DNA of 64,000 nucleotides from Ochotona curzoniae (GCF_017591425.1 NW_024465885.1:38200501-38264500), one strand, 5' to 3'; positions 34,396-46,159 are shown, counted from the stretch's first letter. A program made the numbers and translations. Notes: generated by a model from the letters alone, not told the origin.

Positions 34396-36254
34396 ACAAC
34401 ATCCCATTGACACAATTCAGCAGTTATTTTTAAGATTTCATACAAGTAAGATACAGCAATAATGAGTCTTAAGTAAATAAACTTCAAAACAAACATTTCC
34501 TTTTATATTTTTGAGTGTTTGAACATCAAACTCACAGCAGTAAATATTACTTTTATCTGATTGTAGATTATAAAGATTTTATGAAGGAGATTTTGTAAGC
34601 TATTTCCATCGTAAAATAAAGCATCAGTGAATAATGATTAATGCAGGTCTCTATTGATTGGAACTCATGTCATATATATGTGTAAGAGGAATGAATATAT
34701 ATGTGTGGCTGATTTAGCTCTGTGGCCATAATTAGAGTTTTTCATTCCAAAATAAATTTTATTTTCCCATTTCTATCTCAGAACTGTATTCCCTATATAG
34801 TTGGTGGATGCCTGATTTCCTAATTAAATACTGCCATAGTCCACGCATATTGGCAGGGATAAGAATCAAAATTATGAAAAGATTTTAGAGATTCTTATAC
34901 TCAATAGTTACACTTCAGTGTTTAATATCTACTTTTTTGTCTAATAGCATTTAGGTTTTTGCATTGTGATTGCCAATTTCTTTCGTTTTTTTTCCTTACA
35001 TCCTTTCAAGGCATCCATGCTATATGAACTTTTTAAATTACTTCATGATATTCTCCTGGGAAGAAAGCTGAAATTAAAATGATTGATGGATATCCTTAAA
35101 AAACTTTGAAGGAAATAAAGAAAAATTATCTGGACTAAGGAAAGATGCTGGCAAGCAAAATGTTTGGTATTTCCCCACTGGATGTTCTAGAAATTGTGTC
35201 CAACGTAGAGACTGTTCTGCCTAGAAGCAAGAGGGCTGGACTTTTACGTCCGTGTTTAGTGAGCTGTTGGCTATGAGACAGCAGTCTGTGTGGCGGGCCA
35301 GGTTTCTATCCTCACATGCTTCTGCAGGTGAGTCAGCACGCATCACCTGCAGGCTACCTTCCAGGGAGCTGGGCTGTTATGTGCTGTTAGGCAAATCCCA
35401 CAGTACCTAAATGTCAAATACATGGTTTTAGACAAAGAAATATGGCTAGAGTTCTAAAATCCTATGCTAAAACATTTTGAGGGATGGCTAAAGTCATTCT
35501 GTAATAGGAATGGGACACATGAGAAGAATTTTTAACTAACAGAGCTCAAATATTATGCATGCCACTCAACAGAACACTTAGAATTTGGGGACCCATGAAA
35601 ATATTGTTATAGAAAAAGCCATGAGCATATCATGTTGAATTTCCTCATAAAAATCATCACTTATTGTATAATGTGGTGTTCGTGCAGCACTGCTGGTCCC
35701 CTAGCCTGAGGTCTGAGGGCCTGAGACCTAGGGCATGGAGCCAAGAGGACAGCATTGACCTGGCAAGGCCACCACAACCAGCCTGGCTGAGATACACCCT
35801 TGGACATGGGGGAAGGAATTCTGTATAATAAAGACAACGTGGGGGATCCAGCTATGACACTGAATGGAGATTCTGCTCATGAGGATTTTCCAAGGCAACT
35901 GTATCTCAGTTTTTGCCTTTTTCTACACCAATATGGGCCAGAATATACAGATCAGTCGAATACTGTAAGATAATTGTATTATTAAGTGGTCATCTCACCC
36001 TGGCATGTGTTTTATATTTTTCTTATAAAAACTCTAGTGACCAATTTGAGCAAAAGACAGGAAGTATTATTTTACTACGCTGTCAGAAATTTCCACAAAC
36101 TTAATACAACACACATATTTCATCTCATCAACAAAACCATCCTGGGACCTCTCGAGCTCAGTAGCGTTAACAGCATGTCTCTCTCTTGCTGTTAGTAATA
36201 GTACAATGAACATCATAAATCACTTTGTGTGCTTTGGTTGGACAGATGCTTAGA
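34396..36254. other. unique DNA, no gene seen
   Basis: The segment 35170-35400 and the segment 35680-35850 are locally more GC-rich (the latter ends with GTATAATAAAGAC) but match nothing I know. No ORF of note. Confidence 0.4.
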
Positions 36255-36570
36255 AGGGGATCAGCACTGTGGGTAGAGAACATTAAGCCACCTCTTGAAA
36301 TGCAGGCTTCATACACAAGAGAGCCACTTTGTACTCTGCTGCTCTGTTTAGAATCTAGCTTTATGTTGATATACCCAGGAAGGTAGCAAATGCTGGCTCT
36401 CACACTCGAACTCCTGCCACCCATGTGGGAGACTAGCATGAGGTTCCTGGCTCCTGGTTTAGGCTGGTAGAGCCAGGCCTATTGCATCCACTGCAAGCAA
36501 TGAGATCAGGGATGGAAAATCTTTCTCACTTTCTTCCTATATGTCCCACAGTGCCTTTCATGCAAATTAT
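36255..36570 (+). mobile_element. C-SINE, sense, old
   Basis: GATCAGCACTGTGGGTAGAGAACATTAAGCC head, TCTGCTGCTCTGTTTAGAATCTAGC, CCCATGTGGGAGACTAGCATGAGGTTCCTGGCTCCTGG, GGATGGAAAATCTTTC. Confidence 0.75.
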
Positions 36571-36617
36571 TAAATATATGTTGGAAGTAAAATCCTCGGG
36601 TTAAAGGATCTATATAT

Positions 36618-36946
36618 ATTTTTTTAAGATTTATTTTTATTATGTTTTTATTGGAAAGGCGGATATACAGAGAGGAGAGACAGAGAGGAAGATCTTCTGT
36701 CCGATGATTCGCTCCCCAAGTGATTGCAACGGCCGATGCTATGCCAATCTGAAGCCAGGAGCCTCTTCCGGGTCTCCCACGCGGGTGCAGGGTCCCAAAG
36801 CTTTGGGCCGTCCTCGACTGCTTTCCTGGGCCACAGGCAGGGAGCTGGAAGGGAAGCGGGGCTGCTGGGATTAGAACTGGCACCCATATGGGATCCGGGG
36901 CGTGCAAGGTGAGGACTTAACCACTTGCGCCACCGCACTGGGCCCC
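36618..36946 (-). mobile_element. C-SINE, young, antisense
   Basis: Full-length copy nearly identical to that at 27261 (GATCTTCTGTCCGATGATTCGCTCCCC ... GCGCCACCGCACTGGGCCC). Flanked by AGGATCTATATAT (36605-36617) and AGGATTTATATTT (36947-36959), a TSD with two mismatches. Confidence 0.96.
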
Positions 36947-36959
36947 AGGATTTATATTT

Positions 36960-37284
36960 TTTGAAGTTTGAAATACATTGTCAAGGAATTCTTCGGATAG
37001 GTATAACAATTTACATTTTCCCAACTGCAATGCGATTTCCTATCTAGTTTTGATAGTGTATACCGTGGATCATTTAGACTTTTGTTCATCAAAAAATTAA
37101 GAAAATATTGGGTGGAGGAAGAAAAGACCATTACATTCTTATAATTGTGTCTATGAACTACATGGAATTTGTTCTGCTTCTATTCATACTGTAGTAATCT
37201 TAAAGATAAAGCAGGGAAAAAGAATTGGTATCTTATTGCTATAATTTATAATTCTCCAATTAATCATGAAATTGCACATATTTT
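36960..37284. other. unique AT-rich DNA
   Basis: No feature recognised. Confidence 0.4.
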
Positions 37285-37615
37285 TTAAAAAAAGATTTAT
37301 TTATTTGTTATTGGAAAGGCAGATATACAGAGAGGGAAAGAGACAGAGAGGAAGCTTTTCTGTCCGATGATTCACTACCCAAGTGGCCCCAATGGCTGGA
37401 GCTGAGCTGATCCAAAGCCAGGAGGTAGGAGACTCTTCCATGTCTCCCATGCAGGTGCAGGGTCCCAAGGCTTTGGACCATCCTCGACTGCTTTCCTAGG
37501 CCACAAGCAGGTAGCTGGATGGGAAGCAGGGCAGCTGAATTAGAGCCAGTGCCCGTATGGGATTCCGGTGAGTGCAAAATGAAGACTTTAGTCACTAGGC
37601 TACTGTGCTGGGCTT
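37285..37615 (-). mobile_element. C-SINE, antisense, full length
   Basis: AAAGATTTATTTATTTGTTATTGGAAAGGCAGATATACAGAG, GGTGCAGGGTCCCAAGGCTTTGG, GGTAGCTGGATGGGAAGCAGGG, head AGTCACTAGGCTACTGTGCTGGGC. Confidence 0.95.
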
Positions 37616-37621
37616 GCTCAT

Positions 37622-37742
37622 ATATATTTTTATAAGATGTATTTTTTCCTTGAATTTCAGAGATACAGAAAGGGAAAGGAAGAGAGAGACAAAGAGAGGG
37701 TGAGATCTTCAATCCACTGGTTCACTCCCCAGGTAGTCACAA
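37622..37742 (-). mobile_element. C-SINE, antisense, 3' part only
   Basis: ATTTCAGAGATACAGAAAGGG to GGTTCACTCCCCAGGTAGTCACAA; the head is missing. It directly adjoins the full copy on its left. Confidence 0.85.
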
Positions 37743-38107
37743 TTTTTTGTTCTGTCAGCCATTTCAATATTTTTCTTGAATTCAAGTAATTTAACTTTTT
37801 TCTTTTAATTTGATTTACCCTTAAGAGTACTTCATGCCCTGTATTTTAGAAATGATAATTTCTGTCACCACAATATGTACTCAACATGCAGTTAGTAATT
37901 TGTCCAAATATTTTTATGTTTTCTTCTAATACATTTTTGAAACAATTGATAATATTCTATTAAGCAGAAAATTATGTTACAATATATCTTTATATGTAAA
38001 TTTTTTATTTATTTGATCTTATGAATTTCTTGTCCAAAAATTCTAATAATTTGTTGCATTTCTAACTTAAATCGCTTCTGTATCATGTGCATGAATAATT
38101 GTTTCTT
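37743..38107. other. AT-rich unique DNA
   Basis: No feature recognised. Confidence 0.4.
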
Positions 38108-38587
38108 TTTAAAAATTATTACTTATTGATAATCTTGATGACTTTTACATGGTGAGAAGGACAAGGGCTACCGGAGGGAGGGTGAGATCACCATTTTCCC
38201 ATTCTGTTTTTTCCTCTCTGTATCTGGGGGGAGGGAGAAGACAAGGAGAGAATCCACACCCAACCTTCCAAATGCCTCTGTACCCCGGGATGGAGGAAGT
38301 CTCTTTATGCCTCCTGGAGGTATCAGGTCCTGCTCTGAGGGTCTTGCTCAAGAAGTTTTGCTAGTTCAAATAACTGTTGATCTTACCACTCCAAGCAAGA
38401 TGAAATCTCTCCAGAATGCACTGGTTGACATAGTCCAACTTAGAGCTTGTTTGCTCAGGTATTCACTGGCAACACTTGGCTGGGGTAGTTGAGCAATCAG
38501 TTTTTTTCTGTCCTCCTTCCTCTGTTGTGGTACCAGGTGTCCTCTGCAGGTTCTAAAGGGCTGTCACATCCTTCATGTGCTCCTGGT
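38108..38587 (-). mobile_element. 3' end of the VNTR-retroelement family, antisense, truncated
   Basis: Read on the minus strand it follows the 3' 460 bp of the element at 41985-45041: GAACCTGCAGAGGACACCTGGTACCACAACAGAGG, CTATGTCAACCAGTGCATTCTGGAGAGATTTCATC, TAGCCCTTGTCC and GATTATCAATAA tail. Possible TSD ATAATTGTTTCTTT / TAATTATTCTTTCT at the two sides (11 of 14 matching). Confidence 0.75.
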
Positions 38588-38747
38588 AATTATTCTTTCT
38601 AATATGAACTTTTGATAAGTGTATGATTTTCAAACATATTTGTGTTTCTAGAAAGATTTTTTAAAGCAAGAATAGCTACTTAAATTATTAAATACTTTTG
38701 TAATTATTGAATCAATTCTATACTATATTTTTTCTAGAATGTTTCTG

Positions 38748-39035
38748 TAAACATTTATTTATTTATTTATTGGAAAGGCTGATGTGCAAAGAGGAGGAGA
38801 GACAGAGAAGAAGATCTTCCGTCCGATGACCCACTCCCCAAGTCGCCGCAATGATTGGTGCTGCATCAATCCGAAGCCAGGAGCCAGGAACTTCTTTCCA
38901 TGTCTCCCATACAGGTGCAAGGTCCCAAGGTTTTGGGCCATCCTTGACTGCTTTCCCAGGCCAGGAGCAGGGAGCTGGATGGGCTGTGGAGCTGCTGGGA
39001 TTAGAACCAGTGCTCATATGGGATAGCGCTGGGCC
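38748..39035 (-). mobile_element. C-SINE, antisense, head deleted
   Basis: TTTATTTATTTATTTATTGGAAAGGC tail side to GTGCTCATATGGGATAGCGCTGGGCCC. The 5' tRNA-like segment between 'ATATGGGAT' and 'GCTGGGCCC' lacks about 40 bp, removing most of the A-box region. Confidence 0.93.
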
Positions 39036-39505
39036 CTCTTATTGAATATTTTGATACAGTAATTTCAATGTATATTTTTCATAAAACCAAATAAGCATTT
39101 TGTTCTTTTATTTGTACAATAGAATATGAATATTCATAATTTATTCTTAACATGTATCTGTTACCATTATTAACCATATTGCAGGAATTTTATAGCATTA
39201 TTTGTTGGTGAGAGTGTCTTGTAAACATTTAGTGCATATGAATGCAATTATGTGGGGGAGCCTAACTCTTAGATGCTTTTCAGATTTTTCGGTCAGTTCT
39301 GGTGAGCAGAACTGTTAGTTTCCTTTAGATTAGCATTTTTTTTTAAGTCTGCTTTGATGAAATCATCTCATTACATTGACTTTTAGGGAAAGCAAACAAC
39401 CAAGCAAGGAATTGTTCACATATACAAAATAAATCACTTAAATAGACAGAATTAATACAAAATATAAATAAACACAATAAACAGAATTAACACAAAATGT
39501 AAAAT
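39036..39505. other. unique AT-rich DNA
   Basis: No feature recognised. Confidence 0.4.
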
Positions 39506-39518
39506 AAAAGAATAGATG

Positions 39519-39806
39519 GGTCCAGCTTGGTAGTCTAGTGCCTAAATCCTCACCTTGTAACCACCAGGATTCCATGTTGGTACCAGTTTGTGACCCAGCT
39601 GCTCCACATCCCATCCAACTCCCTGCTTGTGGTCCAAAATCCTTGGGATCTGTGAGGGAGACCTGGAAGAAGCCTCTGGCTCCTGGTTTCGGATCGGCTC
39701 AGCTCTGGCCGTTCCGGCTACATGGTGAATAGAGCAGAGGACAGATGATTTCTCCTTCTCTCCAGAAATCTGCCTTTCCAGGAAAACAAATAATAAATCT
39801 TTTTTA
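39519..39806 (+). mobile_element. C-SINE, sense, with 13-bp TSD
   Basis: GGTCCAGCTTGGTAGTCTAGTGCCTAAATCC head to AATAATAAATCTTTTTT tail. AAAAGAATAGATG is repeated exactly at 39506-39518 and 39807-39819. The GGGAAAGCAG...GATGGCCC segment is deleted. Confidence 0.95.
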
Positions 39807-39819
39807 AAAAGAATAGATG

Positions 39820-40954
39820 AAGCCTGATTTTAAATAACTTTCACTCATGATTCAATACATTCTACTCATCAAATTTAGGTATCAATATCAAGGCTTGCTT
39901 GGTTTGTGTAATGTAAAATTTTATTATAGCTTCATTTGTTTAAAAAAAAGTCAGAAGAAAATTGGAGAACCTCAAATTGCAAATGGAAGACTGGTGTTGG
40001 AAAATTATATGAGATTTTCAAATGTGTTTGAATGATTTGTCCTGCAGAAGTATAGTCCACTGATGGCGAGCTTTTTCCATAGAGCACTGCGAGTGCTCAG
40101 TACTCTATTTCTAGGGTTAAGTCACAAAATAACCACATTATTAACATGACATTTTTTTTCTTCCTCCTTCTTACCTAAGAACCCTGTGGTTTTCTGAATC
40201 ATTTAGAAAAGGTTTTACTGAACAGAAATCTGCAAAACTTCTAATTTCCACTGCTTGTTAAAAGTATATTGTATAAAAAAAGCAATCTATAAAAATATCT
40301 TTATCAATGTCTATTACCATTATTGTTTAATAATCTAAAAGTATGTTTTGAATTTTTAAAATTCATCTATGCCAAATATGCATTAATCAAACACTATGCC
40401 CACACAATATGTTTGTGTGAATTCTGTGTGTTCTTGAAACCAGAGATAATATTGTTTTAGTCCTTTTTATGTTTTCTGTATCCTAACAGTATGGCTTGAA
40501 AAATGGTGATAAACAAGAAATATTGGTTCCTGAGTCACTCCCACCACTACGTCCTTTTTGAGACAGATTATCACTTTCATATGTTCCTCTAGCTGTCAGC
40601 CTTGTTGGCATTCTTACTCTGTTTCCACCTCATTAGTAAGAACCCCTGCAGAAATTCTTTCTGCTAATTATCAAAACATTTTCCCATCTAAAAAATGTTA
40701 TCTCATGAGTCACTTGGTGGAAAGATTTGAGGCGTAAGTACTCATGGGCTAATGGGCACGAAACAGTCCCTGTGAAGAACTTCCATGAGATTGCAAAGTC
40801 AGGCTGATGTCTATGTTTTACTTGTCTTAAAGCTCTGCATATAGGGAAGATGGGAAAAGGTATGTGAATATTAGAGTTAGCAGCCCTAGATTCAACTTAT
40901 CCATCTGATATTTACTAGAATTTGATTTGGGGTTGAATACCTTAATTCCAGTTC
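39820..40954. other. unique AT-rich DNA, no gene seen
   Basis: No ORF or repeat family recognised. Confidence 0.4.
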
Positions 40955-41255
40955 TTTTGATTTTCTTATTGATTTTGGAGCGAAAGAGAAAAGAGAGCAA
41001 GTGTCTATTCACCATTTCATCCACCAAACTATTGTAATGGTTATGAATGGACTGTAAGGTAAAAGTGGGAACCAAAAACTTTATCCACGTCTTCAAGATG
41101 AGTCGCAGAAGCTGATTATTTTAGTTAGGCTAGTATTTCTGATGGCTGACATTAGCAAGAAGAGGGATCCAGGAACTGGAGCCATGTACTGAACCTGGGC
41201 ACTCTACTGTAGCATGTGGGAACCTTTATTACCAGGCCAAATGCTTGACCCCTTC
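40955..41255 (-). mobile_element. C-SINE2-like, antisense, old
   Basis: TTATTGATTTTGGAGCGAAAGAG tail side, GGATCCAGGAACTGGAGCCATGTACTGAACCTGGGCACTC, CCAGGCCAAATGCTTGACCCC head. The order fits an older C-SINE subfamily. Confidence 0.7.
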
Positions 41256-41499
41256 ACTTTCTTATTTCCTAAGGTCTATGGCATAGAGTAACATTAGTTA
41301 ACATTTTTGGGTAAAGAAATAAGATATTTTTTAAAGACAAAATCATTGTCACATACGTGTACATAAAGCCTGTAATTTGAGATCATAGAAAATATTACTA
41401 TCATTAATATTTCTCTATTAAACCAACATTTTAAGTAAGATAGAATTTGAGATATTTTCACCGAAATGAAATTTAAGATGTTTCAAAAGATAAATATAT

Positions 41500-41815
41500 A
41501 GGCCTGGTGTGATGGCTCAGTGGCCAAATCCTTGCCTTACAAGAGCTGAGATCCTATATGGACACTGAGTCATAGTCTGGTTGATGTATTTCCCATCCAG
41601 CTCCCTGCTGGTGGCCTGAGAAAGCAGCAGAGAACTGGCTGAAGCCTTGGGACCCGGAGGAGACTTGAGTCTGCTGGCTCTTGGCTTTGCAATGGTTCAG
41701 TTCCTGCTGTTATGGCCACTTGAATGAATCAGTGGATGAAAGATCTTTCCCTTTGTCTCCCCTTTTGTCTGTAAATTTGTCTTTCCAATTGAAATAAATA
41801 AATCTTTTTAATTAA
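41500..41815 (+). mobile_element. C-SINE, sense, full length
   Basis: GGCCTGGTGTGATGGCTCAGTGGCCAAATCC (A box TGGCTCAGTGG), CCCATCCAGCTCCCTGCTGG, GAAAGCAGCAGAG, AATAAATAAATCTTTTTAATT tail. Confidence 0.94.
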
Positions 41816-41965
41816 AAAATTAAAAAGAAAGATGAATTGCTTTTTGATGCTGTCAATATGGAGTGCCCCAGATTGGAGGCTGTGTCACGTGAGTGTAGAT
41901 GCAGTTATGGGAAAATACGACAAATACATATATTTCATATATTTGCCTTATCAGAAAATGTCTTT

Positions 41966-41984
41966 AACAATCTGCAACATTTTT
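41966..41984. repeat. left target-site duplication of the 3.06-kb element
   Basis: AACAATCTGCAACATTTT here is repeated exactly at 45042-45059. Confidence 0.92.
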
Positions 41985-44900
41985 AATATCCTATGGTGGG
42001 AAACTCCAGAGGAGTGAGACCTTGGGGTCTGAATGGACAGAACCTCCAGCAGCCACTGGCCAGATGGGATTCCATGCTTGGGTCCCTGATTCCAGCCACC
42101 ACAACCGTGAGGTGAGCTGGGTCTGGGCAAACAGTGCTCCATTTGGCGCTAGCCTTCACCTGCTGGCTGCCCAGCTGTGAGGTCTGGGGGATGTTAAATT
42201 GCTGCTTAGGTACTTCCATGTTGAGGCCACTGTGCCTGAGGGTGAGGAACAAATTCTGAGGGACTTCAACAACAGGGTGACTTTTCCTTGAAGGTAAGTG
42301 AGGGTACCGAGACCTGGTGGTTTTGAGGAGAAAGACCGGACAATCTGTATGAGACAGATTGATACATTAGCCCACTTGTGAGCCCTCTGTAGAACTTGTT
42401 ACCACCAAACAACCCTGACTACCGCACACCAGCCCATGCAAAAGCTAAGGCTATGAGCTGGTCTAGCAGGGCTGAATTCTAGTACCTGACTGAATGTTAG
42501 ATCAGGGACAGGTCACATTACGCTAACCAGCACACAAGAGAACCATGTCCAGGAGTGGATTCTGGGGGAGATGTGTGGGCCAAGCCCTATGGAAATGCTA
42601 GTCCTGCTGGTTAGCTCAAGATTTGGGATGGTGATGAGCTGAGCTAGGTGTGACCATGCAACCTGCCGTCACTCATGGGTAAAGGAACCAACAGCAGTCT
42701 GGGTAGGTCAAGGCAGCAGCACCCAAATGTGCGTCTCGGAACAGTGTGTGGGGTGGGCCAGGCTGTAATGTTCACCAGCTCATACAAGGCCCAAATGGCT
42801 GGGAACAGGTCTGGATGGGGAGCTAAGAGGACACCCTGGCTGGGTTGGGGTTCCCACTGGCAAGTGCGGGGGCTGGAGCGGGGGCTACATTCTGGTCTGG
42901 ATATGGGTGCAGCCTCCCTTCGCATAAGTGTGGACTGGGACTGGACACACCAAGCTGGGCTAGACTCCAGCACCATCTGGGCTCTGGAGAACCAGGGTAG
43001 ATGTAAGTTGGACTAGGTTAGGTCTCTGCCCTTACTGAGCCATGTGAACTGTGTCTGATTATGGACAAGCCTTGGCTGGGCTGAGACATCCAACAGTAAG
43101 AACCAATATGGGTTGAAGGCCAGTGAGGAGAGGCCACTGCTCTTGCCAGGACAGAAGGTAGACCAAGTAGGGCTAGCCCATGGACTCACTGGTATGTGTG
43201 AGATATGGCATTGGGAGAAGTTCTGATGGAACAGCCTGGGAAATCCCTCTGGCAGCACATATTCCCTGCAAGCCCAAGAATTATAATAGGGAGCAGCCCA
43301 GACCAGGCCAAGGAAAGGCACCCACCAGCATACATTTGGCATAGGTCGGGGGTGGACCAGGCTGAGCCAGTTCGCATCACCAGCTGGCAAATCCAAGCAC
43401 CAGAACAGAGGGTGGGTCAGGCCAGGTTCAGTCACAGCACATACCAGTACACATTACTGGGATTGGGTCCCTGCTGGGCTGGGCTAGGTTGCAACTCTCA
43501 CAAGCGTCAGCTGGAATTGGGGTGGGCCAGGCAGAGCCAGGCTACAGCACCTACTGGCAAATGCTGAGGCAAGGGGGGCCATGCCAGACTGGACCGCAGT
43601 GCCCAACCAGCACATGTAGAAACCAGGGAGGGCGGGAGTAAAGCTGTTAGAGGAATGTGGAGGGTCCCCCTGTTGGAACACCACTCCTACCGGAGAGCTT
43701 GAGTTGGCATGGGGGCAGACCAGACAGGGCAAGGCTACAACACCTGTGGTAGTCATGTGAGCTAGATCAGGGAAAAGCCAGGCTTGGTTGACTGTCCCTA
43801 CTGGTGCAAGCAAAAATCAGAATGGGTGAGGATTGATTGGGCTTTGCTGTAGCATAAGCTGGCAGATGATGGCACTGGGGATTAATTCTGTCAAATAAAA
43901 CAGCAGAACCTCCTGGAAAGTGCATGATCCGGGAGTGGAAGTGGACCCAGCAGGAAAATAGTGGGTTCCTCCCTCTTGGGTTACCACTCCCACAGGAAAG
44001 CACAAAAACAAGGGCATGAAAATGTCTGGGGCAGATGTGGTTGGACAGCATGTGTGTGGGATGAATAGTGGGCCTCGTTGGGTTGAACTAGGCTCCAGTG
44101 CCCATCGACACATAGTAGAGCTGAATGGGATGTGGGACAGACTGGAGTGCTCTGTTATATGTACTGGCAAGCACGGGAACCAGGGCAAGGGGCCGACCTG
44201 GTGGGGGTTATTGTGGGTTGCACCAACTAGGCTGTAGCGCCCACTGGTTTGTGTGAGGGCTGAGTGTGTGGTGGGTAGAGTCAGGCTGGACTGCAACACC
44301 CACTGGTTTATGTGGAAGATAGGGCTGGAAACAGAACTTACCCAGCAATTGCAACCAGCAGCTGATCAGGGGGCAACAGGATGTGCAGGACCCTGTACTG
44401 GCATGCACATACAAGATTCAGGTCTGGTATCACTTCAGATGAAATTTCTTCGGGGATCTCTCCAATTGAACTGCCAGACTCATAACCCCGACCATGAAGA
44501 GAAGTGCAGGTTCTATGGTCTGACCATGGAGTGTATGTGTCAAAGCTGAGCCTCATTTGAGGCTCAGATGGAGCAGTGGACAGCATATCCAGGTGCACAT
44601 GGAGGATATGCAGTCCATCAGAACCTGCAGAGTACTCCTGGTACCACAACAGAGGATAGAGGACAGAACAAATCAATCAACTCCCCCAACCATGTGTTGG
44701 CAGTGAATATCTGGGCAAATGGAGACTCTAAGGTAAGCTATGTCAACCAGTGGATTCTGGAGAGATTTCATCGTGCTCAGAATGGTGAGACTGGCAGTAA
44801 TTCAGAATTGTTGAACTATAGAAACTTGAGCAGTGCCCTCAGAACATGCCCCACATTGGGGACCTGGGATGGGTGGGAAGCTGCGTGGGACTTCTCACTT

Positions 44901-45041
44901 CATCTCCCCTCCTTACCCCAGATATAGGAAAAAAAAAATAATGTGGAAACAATAGTCTCACCCACTTTCCTGTAGCCCTTGACCCTTTGTACCCTGATCA
45001 AGTATGTAAAGATTATCAAAAATAAAATAATTATTAAAAAG
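41985..45041 (+). mobile_element. non-LTR retroelement with degenerate VNTR core (unclassified, SVA-like layout)
   Basis: A GC-rich block in AT-rich DNA, flanked by an exact 18-bp duplication. Left part (about 41985-42480) is non-repetitive (GGTGGGAAACTCCAGAGGAG, GGTCTGAATGGACAG). The middle (about 42480-44340) is built of degenerate units of roughly 60-90 bp around GGGTGGGCCAGGCTG..CAGCACCCACTGGCACATG..GGAACCAGGG. The right part (about 44400-45041) is non-repetitive and ends in GATTATCAAAAATAAAATAATTATTAAAAAG, an A-rich tail. No long ORF, reverse transcriptase or LTR was seen, so it looks non-autonomous and mobilised by L1-type machinery (inference). Two antisense relatives of the right part occur at 38108-38587 and 46160-46930. 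Alternative: an L1 5'UTR/3'UTR chimera lacking ORFs. Confidence 0.75.
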
Positions 45042-45059
45042 AACAATCTGCAACATTTT
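45042..45059. repeat. right target-site duplication of the 3.06-kb element
   Basis: Exact partner of 41966-41984. Confidence 0.92.
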
Positions 45060-45767
45060 GGAATTTTTCTGCTCTAAAGTTATTTTATAACTATGAATAA
45101 TGAATATCATCTTTAAATCATATTTAAAATAGCACATCCTATAAACAGATTTTGGAATAAACTGTCAATACCAGAGGAAAAGGGCAGCCAAAAGCTGCCT
45201 CCCATGAGCTGTTGTGCAAACAGGCTGGCAGTGGTTGCAAAATAGAATATTTTAAAAGCCACACCAAAGAACCTGGGAAACAGAAGCTCACATTGTCTCT
45301 TTTTAAAAGAAAGATGAGTGAATAATTGGATTAAGTTTTAGAGTGGGAAAACAGAACCCCTGATTCACTGGAACTTTTATAGTTAGACTGACAAAGTAAG
45401 GTTTAGACAGGAAATTTTTTAAGGACAGTCCATGGCAAATATTCTCTAAGGTCGGAGTCCTGCAATATTATTTTCATTGCGGGTAATGTGAGAAAATAGG
45501 AAAGGAGCATACTAAATAAGTCAGCTCACTGCTTGGATAATGCTTCCTGTTTGGGTTACTATATTCCCACCATAAAATACTCCAGCATTTGGATTTTCAG
45601 TTTTACTTGTTTCTATAACTTTGCAAAAGCCAAACGTTCTCATGACCACAGGATACATAGGCTTAAATATTTGTTCCCCACAAAGATACCTTTTAAAATA
45701 TAGTGAGAAAATCAACAATGAAGCTTGAATATCATGTCTCAGTGCCCTGGTGATCCGATTTCCTAAA
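45060..45767. other. unique DNA
   Basis: No feature recognised. Confidence 0.4.
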
Positions 45768-45830
45768 ATTAAAAAAATAAATAAATAAAAAAAGAAAGAA
45801 AGAAAGGCAGGAAGAAAGAAAGAAAAATTG
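45768..45830. repeat. (AAAT)n/(GAAA)n simple repeat
   Basis: AATAAATAAATAAAAAAAGAAAGAAAGAAAGGCAGGAAGAAAG, purine-rich on the plus strand; it may be the expanded A-tail of a lost retroelement. Confidence 0.9.
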
Positions 45831-45990
45831 AAAAAATCTTGTTGTGGAATCTTGGCATAGTAATTGCTACTTTTTATGCTTTAGTATTTTCACATGTAAA
45901 GTAAGAAAATTAACATTATCCATTTTTGTGGGGATTTTGCCAGCATTTCAATGTTGTTATTCATTAATGGAACTTAAGAAACTCTGCTTA

Positions 45991-46134
45991 GGGTCCGGCT
46001 TGGTGGCCTAGCAGCTAATCAGCCGTTGCTGTCACTTGGGGAGTGAATCATCGGATGGAAGACCTTCCTCTCTGACTCCTCTCATCTCTGTATATCTGGC
46101 TTAGTGATAAAAACATAAAAAAAATCTTAAAAAA
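45991..46134 (+). mobile_element. C-SINE, internally deleted, with TSD
   Basis: The head GGGTCCGGCTTGGTGGCCTAGCAGCTAA joins directly to CAGCCGTTGCTGTCACTTGGGGAGTGAATCATCGG of the 3' half, skipping roughly 180 bp. AAGAAACTCT(G/A)CT flanks it at 45976-45988 and 46135-46147. Confidence 0.93.
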
Positions 46135-46159
46135 AAGAAACTCTACTCAACAGTCCTTG

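Noticed and set aside
42644..44676. Many overlapping 100-160-codon frames on both strands
   Set aside because: Open only because the VNTR core is GC-rich and poor in stops; no domains, and no one frame extends through the element.
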